Assembly (NCBI GenBank): GCA_015178975.1
Contig: WHVD01000162.1
Coordinates: 116,700 to 180,699, forward strand
DNA length: 64,000 nt
DNA from: Hysterangium stoloniferum
Taxonomy: Eukaryota > Basidiomycota > Agaricomycetes > Hysterangiales > Hysterangiaceae
Reading direction: 5' to 3'
The notes under the pieces: generated by a model
Databases searched by the model: none
Told to the model about the DNA's origin: nothing
What the model saw: the letters and a program-made list of their open reading frames with translations, nothing else
Position numbers and translations under genes: made by a program
Part shown: piece by piece, positions 53,267-63,724 of the stretch
Position numbering within the stretch: position 1 is the stretch's first letter
Layout of the letters: the number at the start of each line of letters is the position of its first letter

Positions 53267-54174
53267 ATGCCTCCGAGGAAAAATGCCAAGCCTAGCGGCG
53301 AAGCAGAATCTTCCACTCTCAAGTCTCCTTTTCTGTATACAGCCCGAGCTACTCAGAAAACTCCGCTACCAGAAACCTCCGAAGAATCTCGCTTTGTGGA
53401 GATTACCGGCGATGCTGAAGAAGTAACTGAAGCAACCGATCCCGAAGCAACTGAGGAGATTAACAATCAACCAGTTTCGGAACACGAACCCGAGGATGGC
53501 GACCAACCTCAGGCTAGTGGCTCCAAGAAGTCTGCAAAGAAGAAACCGCGCTTTCTAATCTCAAAATGAAAGACACTCAGCGCATCACCGATTATATCGT
53601 CCAGTTCAACAACCTCGCCGCGCGTTGCGACTGGGGCGATTCGGCCCTCCGTTACCAGTTTTACTCCGGCCTTCCGTCTCGCCTCAAAGACGAAGTCTCC
53701 AAAGGAGAGACCGGCAAGCCGAAAACCCTCCCTCTCATGCGCCTGAAAGCCCAAAACGCAGACGCTCGATACTGGGAACGACGTTCGGAAATCAGTCGCG
53801 AAAACCCGTCGGACAAAAAATCATCGGACAACAAAAATGCCAACAAGTCTGGTAACCAAAACACCAATATAACTGGCAACTCGACTTCCGATAAGAAGTC
53901 CGAAAACAAAGGGTCTAACAACAAAAAAGGCAAGGGCAAACAGTCGAATAAGTCTCAAGACAAAGACAAACCCGACCTAACTGGCAAACTCGGCTCCGAT
54001 GGCAAGCTCCTACCACAGGAAAAGCAACGCCGAATGGACAACAACCTTTGTTTGTTGTGTGCAGATCCCGGACACCGAGTCGCTGCATGCCCAAAAGCCA
54101 CAAAAGCCCGATCGGCCAACACGGCCACGACCTCACAACCGGCCAAGCCGGCTGCCGAGTCGAAAAAAGATTAA
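53267..54174 (+). pseudogene. gypsy-3 gag with internal deletion
   Basis: The frame opens at ATG 53267 (MPPRKNAKPSGEAESS), a 95-residue acidic N-terminus ending in SKKSAKKKPR. Then about 400 bp that encode the first part of capsid in gypsy-1 (ALKWFELAFSGL, FGPYD) are missing. Coding resumes in another frame with SNLKMKDTQRITDYIVQFNN (53566-54174) and runs through an Asn/Lys linker to the knuckle LCLLCADPGHRVAACP. The copy should not build a normal capsid on its own. The gag stop (54172-54174) overlaps the pol frame, which is open from 54048, so pol needs a -1 frameshift. Confidence 0.85.
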
Positions 54175-56003
54175 GCAACTCTCTGGATTCCGTGCGGTTG
54201 GAGAGTTGCGTTGAATCTCCTCGCACACCGGAAAATTGTCATCTTAACGCATCCGCATTGTATGATCCTAATTCTTTGTTCATAAATCTTACTTCGGAAC
54301 CTCTCGGGAGTTTCACTTTTCGAGCTCTCATAGATTCAGGTTCAACCCATTGTTTTATAGATACAAGTTTTTCCAGAAAAAATCAGTTGAAAACCTATGC
54401 AATAGATCCGATTCCGCTCCGACTTTTTGATGGTACCTCAAACTCCGTAATCTCGCAAGCCTGCGAACTCCGACTTCGGTTCCCGTGTGGAACCTTTCAG
54501 ACAGTTACGTTTTTTGTAACACAGTTGGACTCGAGCTGCTCCGTGGTTCTAGGACATAACTGGCTCACCCGCTATAATCCGTTGATTGATTGGGTATTGA
54601 GCAGTATCCATTTCCGAACCCCGTCGGCACCCGATACGACTGGTCCGTTTCCGCCTGTTTCGGCAAATATGGCCTCTACAGCACCTCCGGCCCCCGTGGC
54701 AAATCCGAGCTCTCCGCCGCCTGTCTCTCTAATAAACGCCGCAGCTTTTATGAGAGCCATCAATTTGGACGGCTCCCGAGCATTTACAGTCAATCTTAAA
54801 GTTGACGAAGTCACCGGTCGCTTTGCATCCCCGGTGACCGAACCGATCGCAGATTTAGAAGGTGTTCCTAAAAAATACCATGAATTTGCAGATGTCTTCA
54901 GTAAACAAAAAGCCGATCGACTCGCCCCTCACAGGCCTTACGATTTGAAAATTGATATTGAAGATGGTTCACATCCGCCCCTAGGCCCAGTTTATCCTCT
55001 CTCGCAGTCCGAATTATCGGCTATCCGAGATTTCTTGGATGAACATTTGGCTATAGGTTTTATCCGACCCTCAAAGTCTCCCTATGGAGCCCCTGTCCTA
55101 TTCATTCGGAAAAAAGACGGTTCCCTTCGACTTTGCGTTGACATTCGAGGACTAAACGCGATTACTCGAAAAGACAAGTACCCATTACCATTAATCTCCG
55201 ATTTACTCGACGCCCCTCGGAAGGCCCGAATTTATACAAAGATAGATCTCAAACACGCCTATCATTTGGTTCGGATCGCCGAAGGCGACGAATGGAAAAC
55301 GGCTTTTCGCACTCGCTATGGCTCCTTTGAATGGTTAGTAATGCCTTTCGGCCTCACCAACGCTCCGTCGGTCTTTCAACGTTTTATCAACGATGTCTTT
55401 TCCGACCTCCTTGACGTCTTTGTCATTGTGTACCTAGACGACATCCTCATCTTCTCCGAAGACCCTACACTTCATGATGAACACATCCGTGAAGTCCTCC
55501 GAAGACTCCGAAAACATGGTCTTTTTGCAAATGGTAAAAAATGTTCTTTTGATGTCGACACGGTTGAATACTTAGGCTTCATGATGGGACCTGATGGTCT
55601 CCGCATGGACGACGCTAAAATTCAAGTCATTCAAGATTGGCCGGAACCCCGAAAGGTTAAAGATATTCAATCCTTTTTAGGCTTCGCCAATTTTTATCGC
55701 CGTTTCATTCACAATTACTCAAAAATTACCGTTCCGCTCACTCGTCTTACTCGCAAAGACACCCCGTGGAATTTCTCCGAAGAATGCCGATCGGCATTCC
55801 AGGAATTGAAAAGTGCGTTTACATCCGCCCCTATCTTGTCGCACTGGAAACCCGACGTTCAACTCATCGTGGAAACTGATGCTTCGGACTATGCGCTTGC
55901 CGCGATATTGTCCATTCTGGACACCGATGGTGAAGTACACCCAGTAGCTTTTCTGTCTCGCACATTTTCGGCGCCCGAACTCAACTACGACGTTCACGGA
56001 TAA
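54048..56003 (+). CDS. gypsy-3 protease, reverse transcriptase and RNase H
   Basis: Long open frame in -1 phase to gag. Protease: [18 protein letters not shown] (catalytic D-S-G), then [65 protein letters not shown], and an intact active site YLDDILIFSE. RNase H begins with VETDASDYALAAILSILDTD and FLSRTFSAPELNY. It ends at VHG followed by TAA because of one extra G near 56001 compared with the other copies ([12 protein letters not shown]). The start of the real Pol cannot be fixed because it depends on frameshifting. RT could be active; RNase H is cut short. Confidence 0.9.
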   Translation: MFVVCRSRTPSRCMPKSHKSPIGQHGHDLTTGQAGCRVEKRLSNSLDSVRLESCVESPRTPENCHLNASALYDPNSLFINLTSEPLGSFTFRALIDSGSTHCFIDTSFSRKNQLKTYAIDPIPLRLFDGTSNSVISQACELRLRFPCGTFQTVTFFVTQLDSSCSVVLGHNWLTRYNPLIDWVLSSIHFRTPSAPDTTGPFPPVSANMASTAPPAPVANPSSPPPVSLINAAAFMRAINLDGSRAFTVNLKVDEVTGRFASPVTEPIADLEGVPKKYHEFADVFSKQKADRLAPHRPYDLKIDIEDGSHPPLGPVYPLSQSELSAIRDFLDEHLAIGFIRPSKSPYGAPVLFIRKKDGSLRLCVDIRGLNAITRKDKYPLPLISDLLDAPRKARIYTKIDLKHAYHLVRIAEGDEWKTAFRTRYGSFEWLVMPFGLTNAPSVFQRFINDVFSDLLDVFVIVYLDDILIFSEDPTLHDEHIREVLRRLRKHGLFANGKKCSFDVDTVEYLGFMMGPDGLRMDDAKIQVIQDWPEPRKVKDIQSFLGFANFYRRFIHNYSKITVPLTRLTRKDTPWNFSEECRSAFQELKSAFTSAPILSHWKPDVQLIVETDASDYALAAILSILDTDGEVHPVAFLSRTFSAPELNYDVHG

Positions 56004-56235
56004 GGAATTACTCGCAATATTTGAAGCTTTCAAGACATGGCGACATTATTTGGAGGGCTCGGCCCCACCCGGTAGATGTTATTACAGACCCACAAAAATT
56101 TAGTTTACTTTTCAACCACAAAACTTCTCACCCGTCCGACAAGCTCGATGGTCCGAATACCTCTCCGCTTTCAACATGGTAATCCACTTCCCGTCCCGGC
56201 CGCCTTGGTGGAAAACCCGACGCTATGACTAGACG
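56004..56235 (+). pseudogene. gypsy-3 broken RNase H/connection segment
   Basis: Three or more indels between RNase H and integrase; fragments such as ELLAIFEAFKTWRHY, DPQKFSLL and LSAFNMVIHFPS are readable in different frames. This is the main lesion of the copy. Confidence 0.8.
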
Positions 56236-57867
56236 ATGGGACGTCTATCCCTAAAGAGGGGAGTAGCGACTACGCCACAGTTAATCCGCATAATTTCAAA
56301 CCTATGTTTTCATCGGAACAACTGTCCGCATCTATCCGAGCCACTTACCCTCATTCATCCAGTCTTGCGAAGTGTTATCCTTATGGATACCGAAAAGTTA
56401 CATCAAGACATACTATCGGCAATTCCATTAGACCCAGTCACCAAAGCACACCTCGATAACCCGTCCGACCCCGATCAACCCCGATGGTCATTAGACTCAC
56501 AAGGTTTCATTCGACTTGACAATCGCATTTATGTACCGGATTCCGACACCCTTCGGCTGCGAATCCTACAACATAAGCACGACCACCCAATCTCAGGACA
56601 TTTCGGCCTCAATAAGACCCTCTCACTCATTAGAAGAGAATATACATGGCCCGGCATCCGAGATTTTGTTAAGCACTATTGTAAATCCTGTACTACGTGT
56701 TTACGCTCTAAATCACAGCGACACAAACCATATGGCCTACTCAAACAATTACCGATACCGGAAAAACCCTGGAACTCGATTTCTATGGATTTTATCGAGC
56801 ACCTGCCGGCATCCGAAGGTCACACAGCAATCCTAGTTGTTGTGGATCGGCTCTCAAAGCAAAGTATTTTCATTCCAACATATGACACGATAACATCTGT
56901 ACAGTTAGCTGAATTATTCGTTACCCATGTATTTTCCAAGCATGGCGTTCCGTCGCATGTCACATCCGATCGCGGCTCCGAGTTTGTCTCTCACTTCTTT
57001 AGGTCACTCGGAAAAGCACTAGACATGAAGTTACACTTCACTTCGGGCTATCACCCGGAAGGCGATGGACAAACCGAACGCATGAATCAAACCTTGGAGC
57101 AATACATCCGTGTCTATTGCAACTATCAACAAGACAATTGGAAATCACTACTACCGCTGGCCGAATTCGCATACAACAACGCACCAAATGCCACTACTGG
57201 CATTTCGCCTTTCTTCGCAAATAAAGGCTACAACCCCAACATCGCAATCCACCCGGAACGCGATCTCGCATCCGCCCGTGCTCAAGACTTTGTTACAAAC
57301 CTTGACGAGCTACATCAAGAACTTCGTAAAACTATCGCAATGGCTCAAGAACGATACCAACGGTCTGCGGATAAAAACCGACTTCCACCTCCTGATTTCA
57401 AGATTGGAGACCGAGTATTCGTTAAAGCCGAGTTTTTCCGAACCACTAGACCTTCTAAGAAGCTCTCTGAAAAATATTTAGGTCCTTTTGAAGTTATAGC
57501 ACAAGCCGGCACGCTTTCATGGACGCTTCGGCTCCCCGACAACATGCGTGCAGTACACCCGGTATTTCATGTATCCATGTTAGAACCTTGTGTTGCTAAC
57601 AGTATACCCGATCGCATACAACCACCACCCCCACCCGTGATCATCGACGGGGAACCCGAATTTGAAATATCGGAAATCCTAGACTCCAAGATCGACAATC
57701 GCAGGCGATCGTGCAAGTTACTTTATTTGGTCAAATGGACTGGCTATGAAGGTACAGATGAAGAAACTTCCTGGATTCTAGCCACCGAACTTGGCAATGC
57801 ATCGGAAATTGTTTTAGCTTTCCATCAAACGTATCCGAACAAGCCCGGTCCTTTAGACTCTCTTTAG
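56236..57867 (+). CDS. gypsy-3 integrase with chromodomain, intact
   Basis: 543 aa. HHCC zinc domain HKHDHPISGHFG ... YCKSCTTC; catalytic D in SMDFIEHLPAS, D in SDRGSEFVSHFF, E in HPEGDGQTERMNQTLEQY; GPF/Y region KYLGPFEVIAQAG; chromodomain at the end (EPEFEISEILDSKI, LYLVKWTGYEG, EETSWI). All parts of a chromovirus integrase are present and no stop occurs; the first 45 residues may not be translated as written since the frame upstream is broken. Chromodomains guide such elements to marked chromatin. Confidence 0.92.
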   Translation: MGRLSLKRGVATTPQLIRIISNLCFHRNNCPHLSEPLTLIHPVLRSVILMDTEKLHQDILSAIPLDPVTKAHLDNPSDPDQPRWSLDSQGFIRLDNRIYVPDSDTLRLRILQHKHDHPISGHFGLNKTLSLIRREYTWPGIRDFVKHYCKSCTTCLRSKSQRHKPYGLLKQLPIPEKPWNSISMDFIEHLPASEGHTAILVVVDRLSKQSIFIPTYDTITSVQLAELFVTHVFSKHGVPSHVTSDRGSEFVSHFFRSLGKALDMKLHFTSGYHPEGDGQTERMNQTLEQYIRVYCNYQQDNWKSLLPLAEFAYNNAPNATTGISPFFANKGYNPNIAIHPERDLASARAQDFVTNLDELHQELRKTIAMAQERYQRSADKNRLPPPDFKIGDRVFVKAEFFRTTRPSKKLSEKYLGPFEVIAQAGTLSWTLRLPDNMRAVHPVFHVSMLEPCVANSIPDRIQPPPPPVIIDGEPEFEISEILDSKIDNRRRSCKLLYLVKWTGYEGTDEETSWILATELGNASEIVLAFHQTYPNKPGPLDSL

Positions 57868-57989
57868 TCCTCGCACGGTAACCGACGGCCTCCGGTTCTT
57901 CAAACATCAAGTCTCACTAGTCGATGCTTTCAATTTTCAATTTTCAATTCACGTTTCAAAAAAAAGGGATAAAATCAATTATTATTTTG

Positions 57990-58994
57990 CTAACTACCCA
58001 AAGTACCCTCTACTACTTCCCCTTCCTCCTCGGCCTCCGAAGCTCTTGCTTCACCGACGGCAACCGATATTCCCTTCCCTCCAGTTTCCTCCAAGGCCCT
58101 AACCGGCTCAACTTCGTCCGAACTAGGCAGCTCGAGATACTGCTCGAGCTGCCCCCGACCCACTGTAACATGGCTGTCTGTTCTCCAATAGCCACCCCAG
58201 CAGTCGCATTTGCTCTTGTAGGAGCCCCTGCTGTCGCAGAGACTCGTTTCGCCACCGAGTGGTCTCCGAGAAGTACAACCGCATAAGGCGGTTCTGTTCC
58301 TCCATCGCGTCTGTCTGGCGCTCTCCGTAGATCACACCCACGTCGGCCCCCGGGTAGGTACAACCAAGTTTTTGACTCGCACACTCTTGACATGTGCGGC
58401 CCCGACCGTTCGCCCGAGGATGGCAAGCCCGGTTCCGAGCAGTGCAGCGGTTACACCTAGGATCGTTTTCAGGCCCCGCCTTGGGGACTCCTTTTTGTCT
58501 CTATCACTAAAAGTCAGTAACAGCAAAAAAATATATATATGCATAAATACCTTCGGGCTCGAAGGCCCCGCAGCCTCATCCTCATCTTCCTCGTCCTCTT
58601 CATCGGAGACCGACGGTGATACTGCCTTTCGCTGAGAAGAAAACATTAGTAGAGATTCGCAGTGCGGTATTTCTCCTAACTTACCTTCCCTTCTCGTTTC
58701 TTTCTCGCCTCCTCCTCTCAGGCCCGACCGGCCTCCTGCTGTTTTTTCCTCGCAAGATCAGCCTCCCGACGCTTGCGCGTAGCTTCCACCTCCGCCCGTC
58801 TCTTCTCCTCCGCCTCGGCCACCTCAATCGCTTTCAGCTCCTCCATCTCCTTTCGTTCCTCCTCCTCGCGTGCCTTTTTCCTCGCCTCGAGTTGGCGACG
58901 ACGTTCTAGTGCATTCAGCGTCCCACTCGGACCCGACGCGGGAGTTACCGTCAGCCTCACAGGGATGGTCTTCGCCCCAGTGTTCATTGACATT
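57990..58994 (-). pseudogene. Antisense Zn2Cys6 gene in gypsy-3
   Basis: Opposite to gag-pol, between the chromodomain and the 3' LTR, as in gypsy-1 and -2. ATG at 58994-58992 (MSMNTGAKTIPVRLTVTPAS). Exon 1 is a charged coiled coil (RRRQLEARKKAREEEERKEM) with one in-frame TGA. Two introns of about 45-55 nt follow (GTAAGT...TTCTCAG near 58630-58685; GTATTT...GATAG near 58505-58550). Exon 3 encodes CNRCTARNRAC, X11, CQECASQKLGC, i.e. C-X2-C-X6-C-X11-C-X2-C-X6-C, the fungal Zn2Cys6 pattern, then EQNRLMRLYFSETTRWRNES and an acidic tail ending TLGS at 57990. A frameshift lies near 58150-58200. Function unknown; its conservation between diverged elements argues it matters to them. Confidence 0.72.
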
Positions 58995-59166
58995 GTGTTT
59001 TGGAGGAAAGATTGAAGAGTAAAGCGCCTTGTAACCTCCCATTTCTTATATGCGAAAATTTTACCGGTCACATGACGTTCTGACACACAACCCGTAACCG
59101 ACGTTGTTTTACGTACACGATCTAGATTTTCGGCCTCCTTGGGATTTCGGCCAAATGAGGGGATAC

Positions 59167-59888
59167 TGTTACGACTGTGTCGTAACCCTTCGCAAACCGA
59201 CGGCCCCGATGGAATACCCTCGTTATGTGTCTCCGACAATACAACACCTCGGAAGCCGTCGGACCCCCGACGCTGACGTATGCTCTCCGGTCAATCAAAC
59301 CCGACTACGCCTTTCTGTCTGGTTATGTTTTGATATGTCCCTTTCATCATGTTGATCCGTCTCATCTTATGTTCCACATATGTCTAACTATATTTGTAGT
59401 CCTCGAACTATTTCCTTTTATCGTAATTTCCATTCTCGGTTATCATCGGCCTCCGAACTAATCATAAACTTCCTGTTCCTAGTCAAGCTTATTGTTAATG
59501 CCGTTTTCCGCCCTCCTCCCCATTAGTACTTTCTAGACGCCTGTTACTTGTATATGAACTCGCTGTAATTGTAGTTACTGGGCAATCAGAATATCGACTC
59601 AGAATACCCTCATACGTCTGTAGCAGTCTCATACTAGGAGAATCTCTCTTCCGCCTTCGCGTGCGCTCGCCCACTCTCGGCCCCGACCCCTTGGCCCGAC
59701 ACCTGACTTTTCCTTCGGTTCCGATCGGTGTCTTGCCGAAAAGTTCTTCTTAGGATTTAGTCTTCGCCTGTCCGAAATTTAAGGACAACCTACGGATATT
59801 TGCGAGGGCGCAGCATATAAGCTGAAGCCAAGTCCTTCCGATCGGTCCCCATCGGCCACCGACATTAGTCAGTTTCTAGTTCTTAACA
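59167..59888 (+). repeat. gypsy-3 3' LTR
   Basis: TGTTACGACTGTG to GTTCTTAACA, 722 bp, close to the 5' LTR but with scattered differences. A purine tract AAATGAGGGGATAC abuts it on the left (polypurine tract). Confidence 0.92.
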
Positions 59889-61232
59889 AATGTAATAATC
59901 AGTCAAATTACTCAACAAGAGGTGACTGAGGTTTTAGACTACAAATAACAATGTAAACAAAACTAATAATCAGTACTCAATTAAGAGGTGACTATAGTAT
60001 AAAGGATTAATACCAGAAGCTCAACAAGAGGTGGCAGAGAATCCTGATTGTAGGATTATAGTCAAATTACTCAACAAGAGGTGACTGAGAATCCTGATTG
60101 GTAGGATTATTGTCAGAAGCTCAACAAGAGGTGACAAAGGAATCCTGAGATAACTTAGGTCAGCAGCTCAACTAGAGGTGACTAAGTGTTTGTATATATT
60201 TATCCAACAGCCCAACTAGGGGTGGAATAGCTGCTTGCTGCAGTGGCACACTGATGTGGCTGATAAAGTGTAGTAAGATTGATATATTTTCAAGGCTGGA
60301 GCTGAGCTCCTTATATACATTTTGGTCTGAGACATTTAGAAGATTCTAGAAGATTGAATGATGTCATTTAGAATTTTCTAGAATTTTCTAGAGCATTGTG
60401 GAAGGTTCTAACTACTTCTAAGACACTATAGAATATTCTTGGCATAATAGAACTTTCTGGAATCTTATAGAATATTCTACAATATTCTATCTATTATTAG
60501 TACTTACTATCTACTATTCCATTGGAAGCCACTGGAATATTCCAGGGAATTTCTGGTTTTTGCTGTAGTAGCATATATGATGACATAATGCTTTCGCGCC
60601 TGTGCGCGTGCATGACACCCTTCGCATCTTGTGACTGTCACGTGCTGTGACTGTCGCGCGCCTCTGTGACCGTCACGTGCCTCTGTGACCATCCCGTGCC
60701 TGTGACCATCCCGTGCCTCTGTGACCATCCCGTGCCTCTGTCTCTGTGACTGTCGTGCGCCCCTTGTGACAACTGTCACTTGTTGTGATGAGTTTCCCGC
60801 GCACCGTATAATAAACACCAGGTGGCCGGCTTTATACTATTATATAATTATTATATTTATTTTTAGTTAATTATAATATAATAATATTTATTATAATAAT
60901 ATATAATATATATTTTGCCTTGATAATGCGTGATTCGCATTTTGTCAGCATCGGAGTTTGAAATGTCATGTGAATATCACATGATCATTCGCGCGTTGTG
61001 AATAAGTGCTGAGTCGCCAACATATTAATCAAAAAAGAATAAAAGGTAGAATTTCAATAACTTGCTCAATTTACAAGATAAAAATACAAAATAAATTGTA
61101 CAAATTCAGGATAAATCAAGCAAATATTGTACAATTTTATCGTCACAATATAATTACATTTAAATTCTCTTTTTCGCAATTTGTTAGGGGAATTGGTTTT
61201 AAAAAATGGAAAAAACCTAAAAATACATAATA
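59889..61232. repeat. Copy D1 of the D-family repeat
   Basis: Shares the stretch around CCAACAGCCCA, GGCTGGAGC, CTCCTTATATACA and the end CCTAAAAATACATAA with the D2 LTR. The left part (59890-60190) is built of imperfect units containing CTCAACAAGAGGTGAC. Around 60640-60760 are tandem units of TGCCTCTGTGACCATCCCG. The terminal CA is TA here. Left end is cut by gypsy-3. Confidence 0.65.
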
Positions 61233-61498
61233 TCCATGCTACTCTATTATTTGACTCTCTCGTTACTCTCTTCTACACTCAAGCAGTCATTTGGAATTGT
61301 ACTTAACAGTCAATTCCCTTTATTCATTTTAGCTCTCTACTCTACTTTAGACAGCTATTTCATTCAACCGTATTGAACTATGTAAGTAGTCAATACCGGT
61401 TCAGACTGTATTAGACTTAGATAGTTAATACATCTTTGTGTCATACCTAAACAGTCGATATTCTTTGTATATAGAATGGTTAGAACTTCCACCACTCT
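61233..61498. other. No gene seen
   Basis: AT-rich, with several near-copies of CAGTCAAT/CAGTCGAT words. No frame or element end recognised. Confidence 0.4.
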
Positions 61499-61950
61499 TC
61501 ACAATGAGAGGTCATTTGACCATAACAGGAATGGGGTTCTATGCTCTGCTAGAGGGGTTCCAGGAGTCTGGTTGGAGTCCGATGATGGGCACAGAGAGTC
61601 AGATATAAACAGGTTGACATGTGGGTCCCATGGAGTCTGAGGACTGGTGCATGAGACAGTGTCAGATATAGACAGGTTGACATGCTCTGTTAGAGGGGTT
61701 CCAGGAGTCTGGTCAGAGTCTGGTGATGGGCACAGAGAGTTGGGTATAAACAGGTTGATATGTGGGTCCAGCAGAGTCTGACAACTGGTACATGAGACAC
61801 AGTGTCAGATATAGACAGGTTGATGTGCAGGTCTGGCAGAGTCTGACAACTTGTGCATATAGAGTGACGTGTGGGTCCTGGCAGGTACTCTGGTTGTAAC
61901 TGTACCTTGGGTACAATATAGAGAGTCAAGTGCATGTAGGATGGGGTTCT
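61499..61950 (-). repeat. Diverged LTR fragments, tandem
   Basis: Resembles the last third of the gypsy-1/2 LTR (GAGGTCATTTGACCATAA, GAGGGGTTCCAGGAGTCTG). A unit of about 140 bp around TAGAGGGGTTCCAGGAGTC is repeated (about 61539 and 61690). Strongly decayed. Confidence 0.5.
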
Positions 61951-62473
61951 GTTATATTTATTATAAATCTGAGAAAAATACTAAAAATGGGATGTATGCA
62001 CCCTACAGTGCATAGCTGTGCCTTTGCCTGTACTGTTTTTGTAGCTGCATAATAAAATAAAATAAAATAAAAATCCTGACTGACTTCAATAAGATGAGAA
62101 AATGGTGCTCCCTAGGGTCTGTGACAGAGAGTCCCTGACAGTGTGAGCAATATTGACTTGTAACAGTGTGACAGTGAGATTGACCTATTAGAATGGTAGT
62201 AACTAAATGATATTATAGTCTATTATTCTAGTGATAGAAGTAAGATCAACCTTCAAGGTGTGATCAATGGGATGAAATACACGAGGATGGAGATTGACCT
62301 CAAGGTGTGATTGGACTGACACTAGTCAGACAAATTGATTTAGAGAAACAATTAAGGATTACTTATAGAATGAGAGAGAGAGTAGGAGTAGTGTCACTAC
62401 TATGAGAAAGGAATGGAATAGCTTTGAGAGATGGATTCTGTTGTGCCAAGTCTTATCCTCAAAAGATGAGTTG
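61951..62473. other. No gene seen; short AAAAT array
   Basis: An (AAAAT)n run lies at about 62050-62075, and there are several words like GTGTGA and ATTGACC repeated in the next 250 bp. No protein-coding frame. Confidence 0.4.
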
Positions 62474-62635
62474 TGTTAAGGGGCATGCATGGAGCTCATC
62501 AGAGGGTTTCTGGAGAAACCCATGGGAAAGCCAGTAGGACTTGGCTTCAGCTTATAGGCTGCACTCTCATGAGGTCATCTTGTCCAATTTCAAACGGGCA
62601 GATGGGAATCCTGGGGAGTCTGGGTGGGGTTCGTG

Positions 62636-62799
62636 TGTTACGTAAGCATTCCCTGCAATGAACACTATACCAACTGGGCTAAAAGAGCCACTATGCCAGG
62701 CTATCTGACATAGGTTGCAGGCACTATATAACAGTTGACATGTCACACATATTCACCAACCCTGCCTTGGATGACCAATCTGTGACAAGGTATGTGACA
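62636..62799. repeat. 164-bp solo LTR of a small element
   Basis: TGTTACGTAAGC to GTATGTGACA, bounded by TCGTG on both sides (62631-62635 and 62800-62804). The TG...CA ends and 5-bp duplication identify it as an LTR. Such short LTRs are typical of TRIM/SMART-type non-autonomous retrotransposons. No similar sequence is in the window. Confidence 0.7.
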
Positions 62800-62878
62800 T
62801 CGTGGGTTGAGAGGTCATGGGTTGAGAGGTTGGGGAGTCAAGATAGATAAGTCAGGGATCGAGTGATAGATGGGTCGG

Positions 62879-63503
62879 TGTGAGGAGTATGCTTTTACCA
62901 CAGTTTCATTGTGGTAAAACACTCCTTTTATTTTATTTATATTTTACACATTCTATTCATATTTATCTATCTTTTATATTCTTTGAATATTCCATCATTT
63001 CATTAGTTCGAAGCATTGTGTATACTTGTGGGTGCACTTGGCACCAATTAGAACTCAGACACTTTTCAACCCCGACAACCATCACCTGCACACGCAAGTA
63101 CTGGTTTGGGGTCTTGTCTACAACAAACCTCTACTCTATCTCTCTTCATTGAGTCATAGTAATTACACTTCGCACTGAAACAGTCGAAGTCCGTTACTAC
63201 TATTCGACTCAACTTCAAGCTCTTGAACAGCGCAGTAAGAATATCCATCATAACTAACTTTCTTAGGATATTCTCTCTCCTTCACGCACTATATACTTTC
63301 TCTTTTTAGCTAGTTCAGCCTTCAGCCCAACTAGCTAAACAATCGAATCGTACCGTAAGGTCGATCCGTCCTTGTAATTATCTGCCGATCGTACCTTAAG
63401 GGTCGATCATAATCTACATCTTAACTACTAGTCGATTGTATTTCGTACTATCGTTAGTCGATAACGATCGTACATTGAGTGGTAAACTACTCGACCCTTT
63501 ACA
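62879..63503. repeat. Complete solo LTR, family F
   Basis: TGTGAGGAGTATGC to CCCTTTACA, 625 bp, flanked by GTCGG (62874-62878 and 63504-63508). A second, partial copy is at 1-239 on the other strand. Confidence 0.92.
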
Positions 63504-63724
63504 GTCGGAGTAAGAGCGGTGTGTTTCAAAGAGGAATTTAGAGCAGAAAATATACTAAGATTACTGAGGGGAATCTAAGCTGATTTTCTGACTGGATTGT
63601 ATGTACAACATCTGCCAGACTAGATAGATTGTGGAATTAATGTCATAACAAATCCAGTAATAATGAAAACTAAACTAGCAAACATAAAACGAGATAAAAA
63701 CACCAAACTTGGTGTTTTGAAATG

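Larger units (their letters stand above)
52510..59888 (+). mobile_element. Ty3/gypsy chromovirus gypsy-3
   Basis: 5' LTR 52510-53228, 3' LTR 59167-59888, gag-pol in between on the plus strand and an antisense Zn2Cys6 gene before the 3' LTR. It is CpG-rich and the coding is far less damaged than gypsy-1 or -2. The flanks do not match: left GATTG (52505-52509) in an LTR, right AATGT (59889-59893) in a different repeat, so there is no target duplication. Confidence 0.93.
62474..63724 (-). repeat. Gypsy-1/2 family LTR with two nested LTRs
   Basis: TGTTAAGGGGCATG at 62474, then the family landmarks, interrupted at 62636-62799 and 62879-63503, and continuing to GGTGTTTTGAAATG at 63724 where a gypsy-3-type LTR begins. 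The rest lies beyond the window. Confidence 0.85.

Noticed and set aside
52505-59893. Gypsy-3 flank mismatch as proof of ectopic recombination.
   Set aside because: An assembly join between two repeats would look the same from sequence alone, so it is kept only as a finding to test.
62640-62695. Possible tRNA gene on the minus strand (box-A-like TAGCCCAGTTGG).
   Set aside because: No matching anticodon arm or box B, and it is inside a 164-bp insert with LTR ends and a target duplication.
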